Program-made: the position numbers and the translations under genes
Shown: positions 50,820 to 60,458 of the stretch, one piece after another
How positions within the stretch are numbered: the stretch's first letter is position 1
How the letters are laid out: every line of letters starts with the position of its first letter
Assembly (NCBI RefSeq): GCF_050589845.1
Contig: NZ_JBNGPA010000011.1
Location: 62,001-126,000, forward strand
Reading direction: 5' to 3'
Origin: Carboxylicivirga agarovorans
Lineage (GTDB): Bacteria; Bacteroidota; Bacteroidia; Bacteroidales; Marinilabiliaceae
Length of the DNA stretch: 64,000 nucleotides
Notes under the pieces: model-generated
Databases searched by the model: none
The model's input: only the letters and a program-made list of their open reading frames with translations
What the model was told of the DNA's origin: nothing

Positions 50820-52940
50820 ATGAATAAATTATTTAGTGTTTTGATGGCCTTACTGGTGCTGGTAAGTGCATGTCAAACCAAGACAAAGACTACAGAAAGT
50901 ATGAATCCATTCTTTACTGAGTATGAAACGCCGTTTCAAACACCTCCTTTTGATATAATTAAGGTTGAGCACTATATGCCTGCTTTCGAAAAGGGTATGC
51001 AGGAGCAGGTTGAGGAAATTGATGCAATCGTCAATAACTCCGCTGCGCCTGATTTTGAAAATACTATTCTGGCTTATGATCGTTCAGGAGAATTGCTTGA
51101 TAAAGTCGGAGCTGTGTTTTTTAATGTGCAGGGTACTGACAATAATGACGAGATACAGAATATTGCAAGAACAATTACGCCTTTGTTGACCAAGCACTCT
51201 GATAATATTTCCATGAACATGGGGCTTTTTAAAAGGGTTAAAGCAGTTTATGAGCAGCGTGAGGAAATGAATCTGACGCCTGCACAAAAGCGGGTTACAG
51301 AGAAATATTATAATGACTTCGTTCGCAATGGTGCTGAATTATCGGCTGATGATCAGACCAAGCTAAAGAAGCTAAATGAGGAGTTGTCGAATTTGCAGCT
51401 TTCATTTAGTGAAAACCAGCTTAATGAGACAAACAATAACTTTAAATTAATCATTGATAATGAAGCTGACCTGGCAGGCTTGCCGGAAGGTGTTAAATCG
51501 GCAGCTGCTGAAGCCGCTAAAGAAAATGATATGGAAGGTAAGTGGGTGTTTACATTGCAGAAGCCTAGTTGGATTCCATTTTTACAGTATGCGGAAAATC
51601 GTGATCTGCGTGAGAAGATCTATCGTGGTTACTTCATGAGAGGTAATAATGATAATGAATTTGACAATAAGGAAATTGCCCGTAAAATGGCAATGTTGCG
51701 CAGTGAGCGGGTTAAGTTATTGGGCTATGATACGCATGCTGATTATGCCATTAACGTTAATATGGCTAAAACACCTGAAAATGTAGAGGAGTTTTTGATG
51801 GGGCTTTGGGAACCAGCTCTAAAAGTAGCTAAACAAGAGTTGAAAGAGATGCAGCAGATAATCGACCGTGAAGGTGGAAAATTTGAATTGCAATCATGGG
51901 ACTGGTGGTATTATGCCGAAAAGTTGAGAAAAGAGAAATATGACCTTGATGAGTCTGAAATTACACCATATTTTAAGTTGGAGAATGTGCGCGATGGAAT
52001 GTTCTGGGTAGCTAATCAGCTTTATGGCGTGACATTTACTAAAATCAATGATATTCAGATTTATAATCCTGAAGTAGAGGTTTTTGAAGTCAAAGAGGCT
52101 GATGATAAGCACATTGGTTTGTTATATCTTGATTATCATCCACGTAGCAGTAAGCGTCCTGGTGCGTGGCAAACGAGTTTCCGTGAATCAATTACAAAGG
52201 ATGGTAAGAAGATTTCACCTTTGGTGTCATTGGTTTGTAACTTTACCAAACCTACGGGTGATATGCCGGCATTATTAACATTTGATGAAGTGAGTACCCT
52301 GTTCCATGAGTTCGGACACGGATTACATGCTTTATTCACAGCTGGGGAATATAGCCGAACAGCAGGTGTGGTGCCTCAGGACTATGTTGAGTTGCCATCG
52401 CAGATTATGGAAAACTGGGCTGCTGAGCCAGCAGTAATGCGCCATTATGCGCGTCATTACAAGACCGGTGAAGTGATTCCTGATAACTTAATTGAGAAAA
52501 TTCAGAAAAGCGGTCACTTTAACCAGGGGTTTGCAACGGTTGAATACCTGGCGGCTTCGTTGCTTGACCTTAACTGGCATAAATTAAAAGCCGGGGAGAC
52601 AGTTGAGAATACGGTTGCTTTTGAAAAAGAAGCGATGGATAATATTGGTTTGATTGATGAAATTATTCCAAGATATCGTTCAACATACTTTGGTCATATC
52701 TTTAGCAGCGATTACTATGCGGCTGGGTATTATGTGTATATCTGGGCAGCTGTTCTTGATTCGGATGCTTTTGATGCCTTTAAGCAAAGTGGTGATATTT
52801 TCAATAAAGAATTAGCTGCTAAGTTCCGTCAGCATTGCTTGTCGGAGTGTGGTGATGATGAAGGAATGGTTCAGTACCGTAAGTTCAGGGGACAGGATCC
52901 TTCACTTCAGCCTTTATTAAATAAACGTGGTTTAAACTAA
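50820..52940 (+). CDS. dcp: M3 family peptidyl-dipeptidase (Dcp-like) lipoprotein
   Basis: Dcp-type zinc peptidases remove dipeptides from the C-terminus of oligopeptides. The ATG at 50820 gives the lipoprotein signal MNKLFSVLMALLVLVSACQ; longer frames from 50781 (TTG) or 50793 hide it. The 706-aa protein has the zinc motif HEFGH (496-500) in STLFHEFGHGLHALF and the second Glu/His helix further on, plus PGAWQTSFRE and Y-rich substrate loops typical of the family. Surface or periplasmic location fits oligopeptide scavenging. Confidence 0.92.
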   Translation: MNKLFSVLMALLVLVSACQTKTKTTESMNPFFTEYETPFQTPPFDIIKVEHYMPAFEKGMQEQVEEIDAIVNNSAAPDFENTILAYDRSGELLDKVGAVFFNVQGTDNNDEIQNIARTITPLLTKHSDNISMNMGLFKRVKAVYEQREEMNLTPAQKRVTEKYYNDFVRNGAELSADDQTKLKKLNEELSNLQLSFSENQLNETNNNFKLIIDNEADLAGLPEGVKSAAAEAAKENDMEGKWVFTLQKPSWIPFLQYAENRDLREKIYRGYFMRGNNDNEFDNKEIARKMAMLRSERVKLLGYDTHADYAINVNMAKTPENVEEFLMGLWEPALKVAKQELKEMQQIIDREGGKFELQSWDWWYYAEKLRKEKYDLDESEITPYFKLENVRDGMFWVANQLYGVTFTKINDIQIYNPEVEVFEVKEADDKHIGLLYLDYHPRSSKRPGAWQTSFRESITKDGKKISPLVSLVCNFTKPTGDMPALLTFDEVSTLFHEFGHGLHALFTAGEYSRTAGVVPQDYVELPSQIMENWAAEPAVMRHYARHYKTGEVIPDNLIEKIQKSGHFNQGFATVEYLAASLLDLNWHKLKAGETVENTVAFEKEAMDNIGLIDEIIPRYRSTYFGHIFSSDYYAAGYYVYIWAAVLDSDAFDAFKQSGDIFNKELAAKFRQHCLSECGDDEGMVQYRKFRGQDPSLQPLLNKRGLN

Positions 52941-52961
52941 GCCTGGTTTTAATATAAAATT

Positions 52962-52992
52962 AAAGGTCGATGCATGCGCATCGACCTTTTTT
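52962..52992 (+). terminator. terminator after dcp
   Basis: AAAGGTCGATGC (52962-52973) pairs exactly with GCATCGACCTTT (52978-52989), followed by T. Confidence 0.85.
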
Positions 52993-53084
52993 AGTTTTTG
53001 AAGAAAAGCTACCGGGATAACAGAAAGAATGCATTTGAGATAGTAGAGATCTGAAGCCGGTAACTTTCCCAATCATACAAGTTT

Positions 53085-53621
53085 TTATGATGTAATCCAG
53101 TCAATTATTTCCTTATCGTCAGGTTTGGTTTTAGGAGATATTACTTTTACAATTTCACCTTTTTCGTTAATCAGGTATTTTTGAAAGTTCCATTTAACCT
53201 TACTGTCTTCGAAGTTGTTAAGTGAACCTGTTGTCAGCCATTTGTAGAGCGGGTGAATGTCGTCGCCTTTAACCGATATTTTACTCATCATCAAAAAGGT
53301 AACGCCGTAATTTTTCTCGCAGAATGTTGCAATTTCCTCATCTGTGCCCGGTTCCTGTTTCATGAAGTTGTTGGCCGGAAACCCGATAATGGTAAAGCCA
53401 TCGCCACCATATAGTTCGTATACTTTCTGCAGTTGTTCATATTGAGGTGTTAACCCGCATTTACTGGCAACATTGACAACCATTACTTTTTTACCTTTTA
53501 ACTCTGATAAATCAAAAGCTTCGCCTTCAATGGTTGTTACTTCAAAATCGTAAAATGACTTTTGAGCATCGCTTGTAAAACAAATAATTGCCAGAAATAA
53601 TGTTGTTAGAATAAGTTTCAT
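53085..53621 (-). CDS. glutathione peroxidase family protein
   Basis: The 178-aa protein has a signal peptide (about 1-19) and the GPx fold: VNVASKCGLTPQYEQLQ with the peroxidatic Cys (C55) in place of selenocysteine, GFPANNFMKQEPGTDEEI, and VKWNFQKYLINEKGEIV with the catalytic Trp/Asn. Bacterial members usually use thioredoxin, not glutathione. An exported form would protect the periplasm. It stands alone. Confidence 0.9.
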   Translation of the reverse strand: MKLILTTLFLAIICFTSDAQKSFYDFEVTTIEGEAFDLSELKGKKVMVVNVASKCGLTPQYEQLQKVYELYGGDGFTIIGFPANNFMKQEPGTDEEIATFCEKNYGVTFLMMSKISVKGDDIHPLYKWLTTGSLNNFEDSKVKWNFQKYLINEKGEIVKVISPKTKPDDKEIIDWITS

Positions 53622-53683
53622 AATTGTGATTGTTGTTTAAAATGTTGAATACCTCATTATAACATCAACGAAGTTGTATTTGT

Positions 53684-54361
53684 TTACTGCTTGTCTCTTG
53701 TAAATGGAACAAACCGAACTGCCAGTAATCGTTTGCTTTTGATCTTGTTTTTACTTTTTGTGTATAGTATCAGAAACTGTTGTCCGTTTTCTTCAACCGG
53801 TGCAATTAATTGTCCTTTATCAGTCAGTTGGTCAAACAAAGCCTCTGGCACCTCAGGAGGCGCGGCTGTGATAATGATCGCGTCAAATGGTGCTTGCTCT
53901 TTCCAGCCGTGATAGCCATCACCAATACGACAATGTACATTTGTGTAGCCTTGATCTTTTAGTGTTGAAGCAGCTCTTAGACCAAGGGGTTTGATTATCT
54001 CAATGGTGTATACTTCTTTTACTATCTCGGCCAGTATGGCAGCCTGGTAACCTGATCCGGTTCCGATTTCCAGTACTTTATCAGATGATTTCAGATTCAG
54101 TTTCTCTGTCATGTAGGCTACAATATAGGGCTGTGATATGGTTTGACTATTCCCGATTGGCAGGGGACGGTCATCATAGGCAAAGCTTTGAAATTCATCG
54201 GGCACATACATGTGGCGAGGTACCTTATGCATTGCATCAATGGTAGCCTGGTGTGTAATTCCTCTGTTTATAATCTGATTTTCGACCATATTAGCCCGCA
54301 TCGACGTGTAATTCTGAATGTTGTAGCTGTATAGTATGTTTAGTAAAATGAGTGCGATCAT
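53684..54361 (-). CDS. pcm: protein-L-isoaspartate O-methyltransferase
   Basis: Pcm methylates isoaspartyl residues to start repair of aged proteins. The 225-aa protein shows MRANMVENQIINRGI, the SAM motif LEIGTGSGYQAAIL (97-110) and PFDAIIITAAPPEVP. Its first 16 residues (MIALILLNILYSYNIQ) are hydrophobic and precede the usual start, so it may be exported or anchored; alternatively translation starts at Met21 (54301). It lies 2 bp after an NTF2-like gene. Confidence 0.92.
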   Translation of the reverse strand: MIALILLNILYSYNIQNYTSMRANMVENQIINRGITHQATIDAMHKVPRHMYVPDEFQSFAYDDRPLPIGNSQTISQPYIVAYMTEKLNLKSSDKVLEIGTGSGYQAAILAEIVKEVYTIEIIKPLGLRAASTLKDQGYTNVHCRIGDGYHGWKEQAPFDAIIITAAPPEVPEALFDQLTDKGQLIAPVEENGQQFLILYTKSKNKIKSKRLLAVRFVPFTRDKQ

Positions 54362-54363
54362 TT

Positions 54364-54810
54364 TTAAGTATTCAGATTAGGTAATGTGTTGTCGGGTATT
54401 GATATATGACTTTGTACAATAAGCCATTTGTTGTCTCTTTTTTCCAATACACCGGTGTGTCTGAAGCCTTCCAGTCTGAAAGGTTCGCCTTTGGTTTCAA
54501 AGCAGGTGTCGAGAAGCTGTGAATACCAGGCTACATCTTTGTTTTGGTTCAGATGTATACGTGTGTCTTTGGAAGCGATTGTGTAATCGGGTTTGTTTAT
54601 GATGGCAGTGGTCATCCACTCATAAAAAGCAGTCCATCCATACCATATTTCGTCCAGATCGGTTCCTATGTTTACGATCTGTTCATCCTGGGCAAAGCAG
54701 GTTGAAAACTCACTTAAATTACCTTTTTCCTGTGATTTAATTAATTTGTCAAGGACTGCTAAAATAGGGACGGTATCTGTTTGAATTGTTGTGTTATGTA
54801 GTGTTTCCAT
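54364..54810 (-). CDS. NTF2-like (SnoaL/DUF4440-type) protein
   Basis: The 148-aa protein has the NTF2-like pattern: a first helix (PILAVLDKLIKSQEKGNLSEF), DEQIVNIGTDLDEIWYGWTAFYEWM, and a C-terminal strand RHTGVLEKRDNKWLIVQSHIS. Such folds are small-molecule-binding or enzymatic; no function can be assigned. It forms a unit with pcm, 2 bp downstream. Confidence 0.75.
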   Translation of the reverse strand: METLHNTTIQTDTVPILAVLDKLIKSQEKGNLSEFSTCFAQDEQIVNIGTDLDEIWYGWTAFYEWMTTAIINKPDYTIASKDTRIHLNQNKDVAWYSQLLDTCFETKGEPFRLEGFRHTGVLEKRDNKWLIVQSHISIPDNTLPNLNT

Positions 54811-54965
54811 GGTGTAGTTTTTATTGGTTAGACATTTTCATTGCTTGTCATACAGAGACAGGTTTATTAAAGTTAGTTATTTGCTTAAATGATGTCAAGA
54901 TTAACAAATGGACTCAGATGACAGCTTATTTTCCTTAACTTTGGCTTCCAAAAATTTTTAGGAGA

Positions 54966-55745
54966 ATGCACAGGTACTTTATAGAGTTGGCTTATAATGG
55001 TTCGTCGTTTCATGGTTGGCAAATTCAACCCAATGCCATTAGTGTTCAGGAGGTGATGAATGATGCTTTGTGTAAAGTATTGAGGAAGAAAATCAATGTA
55101 GTTGGTTGCGGAAGAACGGATACAGGCGTACATGCTTCCTATTTTGTTGCGCATTTTGATTGTGATGTACCGCTTGATGATACTGAGCATCTCGTATATA
55201 AACTAAACCGAATAGTAGGAAATGATGTGGTTGTTTATTCTGTGCAGGAAGTTGATACGGAGACGCATAGTCGTTTTCATGCTGTGACCCGTACATATCA
55301 TTATTATCTGCGAACTGAGAAAAATCCATTTGTCAAAGACTTTAGTTACCGACCTTATTATAAGGTTGATATTGATGCTATGAATGAGGCTGCCAAGGTG
55401 TTGTTTGATTATATTGACTTTACCAGTTTTAGTAAATTGCATACGGAAACAAAGACCAATAACTGCAAAATTTTGCATGCTCAATGGGAACGTACAGAAG
55501 ACGGTGCTGTTTTCGTGATCAGGGCCGACCGTTTTCTAAGGAATATGGTGCGCGCTATTGTTGGTACTTTACTTGAGGTTGGTCGTGGTAAAATAAATAT
55601 AGAGCAATTCAGAAAAGTAATAGAGGATAAAGACCGGGGGGGAGCGGGAACTTCGGTTCCTGGTCAGGCACTATTTCTGGTTGATGTAATATATCCGGAA
55701 GAGCTGTTTAAGTCAAAAGTTAAGCGTTTTCCACCATTTAGTTAA
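54966..55745 (+). CDS. truA: tRNA pseudouridine synthase A
   Basis: TruA makes pseudouridine at positions 38-40 of tRNA. The 259-aa protein is full length with GSSFHGWQIQP, the catalytic Asp in GCGRTDTGVHA (D52), FHAVTRTYHYYL and RFLRNMVRAIVGTLLEVG. A possible -7 box TAACTTTG sits at 54936-54943. Confidence 0.95.
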   Translation: MHRYFIELAYNGSSFHGWQIQPNAISVQEVMNDALCKVLRKKINVVGCGRTDTGVHASYFVAHFDCDVPLDDTEHLVYKLNRIVGNDVVVYSVQEVDTETHSRFHAVTRTYHYYLRTEKNPFVKDFSYRPYYKVDIDAMNEAAKVLFDYIDFTSFSKLHTETKTNNCKILHAQWERTEDGAVFVIRADRFLRNMVRAIVGTLLEVGRGKINIEQFRKVIEDKDRGGAGTSVPGQALFLVDVIYPEELFKSKVKRFPPFS

Positions 55746-55813
55746 AATGTCTGTGGGTAACCACGTATGATTTCAGCCTGTTCATTTGTATAAGCTTCAA
55801 TGCTCATTGAAAC

Positions 55814-56554
55814 TTATTCATTCCATATTTCCCAGGCTGCTTCAGCCTGAAGGTGTAGCATTTCAAGGCCGTTTTTCGCCGATGCTCCCTGTTCAATGCC
55901 ATTTTTCATGAATTGAGTTGTTTCCGGATTGTATGTCAGGTCATAGAGTAAATGCTTGTCTGTTAAAAGCTGATAAGGAATATCCGGGCATTGCTCAATA
56001 TTGGGGAACATACCAAGTGGTGTGCAATTTATCAATACCTGGTATTCATCCAGGATAGTTTTGTCAAGTGCGTTATAAGTCAGTGAGTTGTCCTTCTTGC
56101 TCCGTGATACGTATTTGTATTCAAGGCCAAGTTTTTTCAGGCCATAGGCTATGGCTTTGGCTGCGCCGCCTGTGCCTAGTATCAAAGCTTTTTTATGGTG
56201 ATCTTTTAACAGTGGTTGTATTGATTTGGAAAAGCCAATGAAATCGGTGTTATAGCCCTTGAGGATGGGCGTTTTATTTTTCCAGGTTACTTTTACGACA
56301 TTGCAGGCTTCAATGTCTCTGGCCGATGCATCAAATTCATTTAAGTATTTAAAGATATTTTCTTTGTGAGGGATTGTAATGCTGAACCCGGCAATGTATG
56401 CATGGTGCTCCAATAGTTCCGGAAGTTCATTGATGTCTTCCATTTCAAAGTTCAGATAACGGGCGTCTATTTGCTCATCCTTAAACTTTTGAGTGAAGTA
56501 TTTTTGAGAAAAAGACTGTGCTAAAGGGAATCCTATCAGGCCAAACGTTTTCAT
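55814..56554 (-). CDS. aroE: shikimate dehydrogenase
   Basis: AroE reduces 3-dehydroshikimate with NADPH. The 246-aa protein shows GLIGFPLAQSFSQKYF, the catalytic lysine in FSITIPHKENI (K64), YNTDFIGF (N102-D104) and the nucleotide loop GTGGAAKA (127-134), followed by INCTPLGMFPN and GLEMLHLQAEAAWEIW. It is 4 bp downstream of the DUF368 gene. Confidence 0.94.
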   Translation of the reverse strand: MKTFGLIGFPLAQSFSQKYFTQKFKDEQIDARYLNFEMEDINELPELLEHHAYIAGFSITIPHKENIFKYLNEFDASARDIEACNVVKVTWKNKTPILKGYNTDFIGFSKSIQPLLKDHHKKALILGTGGAAKAIAYGLKKLGLEYKYVSRSKKDNSLTYNALDKTILDEYQVLINCTPLGMFPNIEQCPDIPYQLLTDKHLLYDLTYNPETTQFMKNGIEQGASAKNGLEMLHLQAEAAWEIWNE

Positions 56555-56558
56555 GGTA

Positions 56559-57467
56559 TTATTTTTTCTTGGTCGCTAAAAGTTCAGTAATTGTTATGCT
56601 TGCTATACCTAAAATAACAAAAAACACAGCAAAATAAAACTCTGTATTAAGCTCTGGCTGATAATAATCAAACCTTACTGTTTTGATTTTGTCGCCAAAT
56701 TGTTGGGTGACTGCATTTTTCCATGGCCACAATATGCCCAGTGAACCTGCGATAAATCCTGTTAAAAGAGCAATGGTCTGATTGTGATATTTCTTTAACA
56801 ACCACGATAAAAAATGCGAAAATGCTATAAGGCCACCGCCTGCTCCAATTGCGACCGGTAATAGAATCTGGAAGGACAGGTTATTGATGGCATCAATCAT
56901 AACTAATTGATAGTTGCCAAGTAATATCAATACAAAGGAACCTGATAACCCTGGTAAGATCATGCTGCATATTGCAACAACGCCACATAACATCAGATAA
57001 AGAAATGAGTCGTTTTGACTGGCTGGGGTTAATACTGTAAAAGAGATGGCTATCCCGGTACCTATGACAAGGCTTATAATGGCTGAAACTGACCACTGCT
57101 TGACGGTTTTGCCAACAAAATAGACAGATGCTAGTACAAGGCCAAAGAAGAAGGCCCAGATGTAAATTGGGTAATTGATAAATAAATAGTCAAACAGTTT
57201 AGCAAGGCTCAATACGGCAATGCCAACCCCGGTAAATAATGCTAGCAGAAAATACAGGTCAATATGTTCAGCAAATCCTTTAAAATTGCGCTTGAGCAGT
57301 AATTGAACAGCAGTTCCGTTGAATGATTTGATGGCGTTGATCAGGCGTTCGAAAATGCCGGTTATCAAAGCGATAGTGCCACCTGAAACCCCTGGTATGA
57401 CGTTGGCTGCACCCATGGCAGCTCCTTTAATTGCTGTTTTTATTAATGAAGAAATGGAATTGTTCAT
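56559..57467 (-). CDS. DUF368 membrane protein
   Basis: The 302-aa protein has eight to nine membrane segments and the DUF368 hallmark GAAMGAANVIPGVSGGTIALITGIFERL at the start, repeated in weaker form in the middle (CSMILPGLSGSFVLILLGNY). The family has been linked to undecaprenyl-phosphate (lipid carrier) translocation, and this duplicated half-structure fits a flippase. It sits between a TPR gene (6 bp) and aroE. Confidence 0.9.
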   Translation of the reverse strand: MNNSISSLIKTAIKGAAMGAANVIPGVSGGTIALITGIFERLINAIKSFNGTAVQLLLKRNFKGFAEHIDLYFLLALFTGVGIAVLSLAKLFDYLFINYPIYIWAFFFGLVLASVYFVGKTVKQWSVSAIISLVIGTGIAISFTVLTPASQNDSFLYLMLCGVVAICSMILPGLSGSFVLILLGNYQLVMIDAINNLSFQILLPVAIGAGGGLIAFSHFLSWLLKKYHNQTIALLTGFIAGSLGILWPWKNAVTQQFGDKIKTVRFDYYQPELNTEFYFAVFFVILGIASITITELLATKKK

Positions 57468-57473
57468 TGGTCT

Positions 57474-58886
57474 TTATTCTTGTTCGGATCTGGATTTAAT
57501 TACCTGCTGTACAGCCTCATCTTTTAGAAAATCGGGATAGTCTTCTTCAATATCATTTAAACCATCTGTATCTATATTGAGGGCTTTTTCGAGGGCAAGT
57601 AATGCCAGTGGTTTATTTTTGAGATAGTGATAATGAGCAATGGCAGACAGGTAATGTACAGCTGATGTGTCCTGGTATCTTTCGGTTATTGTCTCCATGT
57701 ACGCGTCGATGTCAAAATTGTCATTGAGAACAATTTTAAGCTTCAGTAACTCAAACCACCCTGTTAATTCATGCGGATCAAGATTGAGTCCGTTTTCAAG
57801 GCTCCGGCAGGCATCTTCAGCTTTGTCAAGTTCAAACAAACCGCGTGCGTGCGCAAACCAGTAGTCGGCATTGAGCGGATTAATGGAGATGGCTTCATCA
57901 ATGGCCTGCAGCCCGCTTTTAAAATCAGCCTTTTCCATTAATGTGGTTCCCATTCCATACCAGGCATCAGCTTGTTTGGGCATCAGTTTAATCGCGATCT
58001 TATAAAACCGAATCGACAGGTCGAAGTTGCGCAGTTGTTCCCAGCAATCGGCAATGTATTGGTAGGTAAGCGCTACGTCTTTGCTCTGAGAAATATGCTC
58101 TGTATAAGCGTCAATCGCTTCCTTGAAACAGCCTGACTGAACAAGACTGTTGCCTTTGTTGAAATAGGCTTCTTCATGTTCAGGATTGATGGCTATAGTA
58201 AAGTCGTAGGCTTTGCATGCTTCGAAGTGGTTGCCCAGCTTGTTATGGATGATGCCGATATTATACCAGCCATTTTCGGAAAATGGATTTACTTCAAGCA
58301 GCCTTTGATAGGCTTCGATGCTTTTTTTGTATTCTAGTATCTTATCCAATGAGTAGGCATATTCAAACAGGCCATTCTCATTGTCTGGTTCAGCTTTTAA
58401 CAGGGCTCTTAGAAAGTTGATTGATTCAAGATAAAGTTCATGCTGATTGAGGTTGTAACTGATCTCAAGTAAAATATCACTTTTATCTTCATAGCTAACC
58501 TCAACTGCTTTCCAAAAATAATGGACAGCCTTGCTGTTGTTGTTTTTCTGGAGCATTATCCAACCCAAAGTCATCATCACATCGGTGTTCGAACTTTCAA
58601 TTGGAGCTACCGCATGTAAAATATCAAGTGCCTCGTCAAGTTCCCCATTTTCAGCGATCAGTATAGCTTTCTTTACTAATAAACTTGATGAATTAGGATG
58701 TTGTGAAAGACCAATGCTTAGAATCTGTTCTGCCTGGTCGGGTAAGTTTTTTTCAAAGTAAAAGTCATAAATACTCTCAATCTGATGCACATCAAAAAAT
58801 TCAATTTTATCAGCGCTAATCATCTTCTCATATCTCTCTATCGCCTGCAAAGCTTCATCATGACTTGCGTGCAAGAAATCCTGCAT
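57474..58886 (-). CDS. tetratricopeptide repeat protein
   Basis: The 470-aa protein is almost entirely helical with roughly ten TPR units of about 34 residues, for example NSSSLLVKKAILIAENGELDEALDIL, NGWYNIGIIHNKLGNHFEACKAY and ADAWYGMGTTLMEKADFKSGLQ. No signal peptide or enzyme domain is visible, so it is probably a cytoplasmic scaffold. It leads a unit with DUF368 and aroE, 6 bp upstream. Confidence 0.88.
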   Translation of the reverse strand: MQDFLHASHDEALQAIERYEKMISADKIEFFDVHQIESIYDFYFEKNLPDQAEQILSIGLSQHPNSSSLLVKKAILIAENGELDEALDILHAVAPIESSNTDVMMTLGWIMLQKNNNSKAVHYFWKAVEVSYEDKSDILLEISYNLNQHELYLESINFLRALLKAEPDNENGLFEYAYSLDKILEYKKSIEAYQRLLEVNPFSENGWYNIGIIHNKLGNHFEACKAYDFTIAINPEHEEAYFNKGNSLVQSGCFKEAIDAYTEHISQSKDVALTYQYIADCWEQLRNFDLSIRFYKIAIKLMPKQADAWYGMGTTLMEKADFKSGLQAIDEAISINPLNADYWFAHARGLFELDKAEDACRSLENGLNLDPHELTGWFELLKLKIVLNDNFDIDAYMETITERYQDTSAVHYLSAIAHYHYLKNKPLALLALEKALNIDTDGLNDIEEDYPDFLKDEAVQQVIKSRSEQE

Positions 58887-59000
58887 ATAATTTATTTTAA
58901 TGCTACAAAAATATCAATTTTATTAGTATCACCAACGCTTCACAATATTTGTTATTAACAGGTTTATTGACAATTAAAAGGAGGAGTTGCCGGAAAAGCA

Positions 59001-59041
59001 AAAAAAAAGAGGCTGAACTCTTTGGGTCGGGTTACAGCCTC
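59001..59041 (-). terminator. terminator with strong U-tract
   Basis: On the minus strand GAGGCTG (59041-59035) pairs with CAGCCTC (59015-59009) and is followed by eight or nine T. It lies 380 bp downstream of the EamA gene stop. Confidence 0.7.
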
Positions 59042-59162
59042 CATGCCTGAAGAGAAATTGCACCTTTATCGCCAAAACACTAGAAACCGTGTTAGTGAAT
59101 ATTCTTCAGGCGATCGCCTGGATTTTAAATGAAGAAAATAATAAGATCGAAATCTTATTATT
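59042..59162 (-). ncRNA. candidate structured RNA upstream of the terminator
   Basis: Several complementary segments are packed here: CCTGAAGA (59046-59053) with TCTTCAGG (59103-59110), CACTA with TAGTG within 59079-59097, the palindrome AGGCGATCGCCT (59108-59119), and an 11-bp perfect stem AATAATAAGAT/ATCTTATTATT (59137-59147 with 59152-59162) whose minus-strand loop is UUCG. The stretch has no reading frame and ends in the terminator above. It may be a small RNA or a long 3' untranslated region. The remainder of 58887-59421 shows nothing I can name. Confidence 0.35.
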
Positions 59163-59421
59163 ATAATGTAGTAAAGAAATCGCCATTTTCTTTGTGAGTG
59201 TATGAGTTCTTCATTTCTCCTGGGCAATAAGTTAGGTTTGTTTTGTTATTATGCGTTTAGCATTACAATTAATTGTCGTTACAATCTGCTTTCATTTATC
59301 AACTAGCGTGCCACTACTTGTAAGTTGCAGTTATGTTGGCAGATGGGCTTGATTTCTGTTTAATGGTGTGTAAGAAAAAGTGTACGGTATTGTAAAAAAT
59401 GGTGTCCGAAATCGTACGTTG

Positions 59422-60324
59422 TCACGATAATGTAGATCCGTAAATTAAAAGAGCTATTCCGATTAATATACCTGTGAGGAAGAAGGCTTTCTTTTTAATG
59501 TTTTGTTCCTTAAATAAAATAGCTCCAAATGTAAAAGCTATGATCACACCGCCTCTTCTTATTGCTGAAATAACCGATATGAGTGCGTCTGATTGACTGA
59601 CGGCCTTGAAGTAAATGTAATCGGCCAGTACTAATGTAATACCAATCAGAGGAATGGTCCATCTGAATTTAAAAGTGGTTGATGTTTCTCTTTTGGGCCA
59701 CCAAAGTAACAGGATGATCGGTAGCATTAAAAATGACTGGTAGATAGAGAACCAACACTGAACGGCAAGCCTGTCTACCTTATGAAGCAGGTGTTTGTCA
59801 TAGAGGCCACTGGCAGCACCACTGATGGTGGCAATAATAATAAACCAAAACCACTTGTTGTTTTTGAAGCTAATACCTTCTGTTTTGCCTGTTGTTGAAA
59901 ACAGGTAAAAGAAGGAGAGGGTAATGATAATGCCAGTCCATTGAATGGGGTTAAGTTGTTCAGAGAAAATCACTATTGCTCCAAGCAGCGTCCAGAGTGG
60001 CCCGGTTGCCCTTATGGGAGTCACAATTGTGATTGACAGGTGTTTGAGGGCGAAGAATGAAAATATCCAGGATGTAAGAACGATGATTGACTTGAGCAGT
60101 ACCTGGAGGTGTTCGTTTAATGTAATGTCTGGTATAAATAATTCATGTTCTGCCGTTAACACTTTGTTTGAGGATAGCAATAGGAGAGGGATGAACATAA
60201 CGGCAGAAGAAGTTATGCTAACCATCAATACTGGCAGTACTGCATTGTTGTTTAAAGATGCTTTTTTAAAAACGTCATAAATTCCAAGCAGTAAAGCTGA
60301 AGATAGAGCCAGGTAAAACCACAT
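59422..60324 (-). CDS. EamA/DMT-family transporter
   Basis: The 300-aa protein has ten membrane segments in two homologous halves, as in drug/metabolite exporters of the EamA family; STTGKTE marks the cytoplasmic link, and GAILFKEQNIKKKAFFLTGILIGIALL is the typical last pair of segments. Substrate unknown. It is divergent from the dihydroorotase-like gene. Confidence 0.88.
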   Translation of the reverse strand: MWFYLALSSALLLGIYDVFKKASLNNNAVLPVLMVSITSSAVMFIPLLLLSSNKVLTAEHELFIPDITLNEHLQVLLKSIIVLTSWIFSFFALKHLSITIVTPIRATGPLWTLLGAIVIFSEQLNPIQWTGIIITLSFFYLFSTTGKTEGISFKNNKWFWFIIIATISGAASGLYDKHLLHKVDRLAVQCWFSIYQSFLMLPIILLLWWPKRETSTTFKFRWTIPLIGITLVLADYIYFKAVSQSDALISVISAIRRGGVIIAFTFGAILFKEQNIKKKAFFLTGILIGIALLIYGSTLS

Positions 60325-60458
60325 ATATATTATTTTGGGCGCAAATGTATTAAAGAATTTGAAATCGTCCGGGTTATCTAGTGAAAAATGGTGTGCTATA
60401 GATTATTGATTTGTAATTGCTTAGATGAATTGATATATTTAAGAAAAAAACAACCGTC

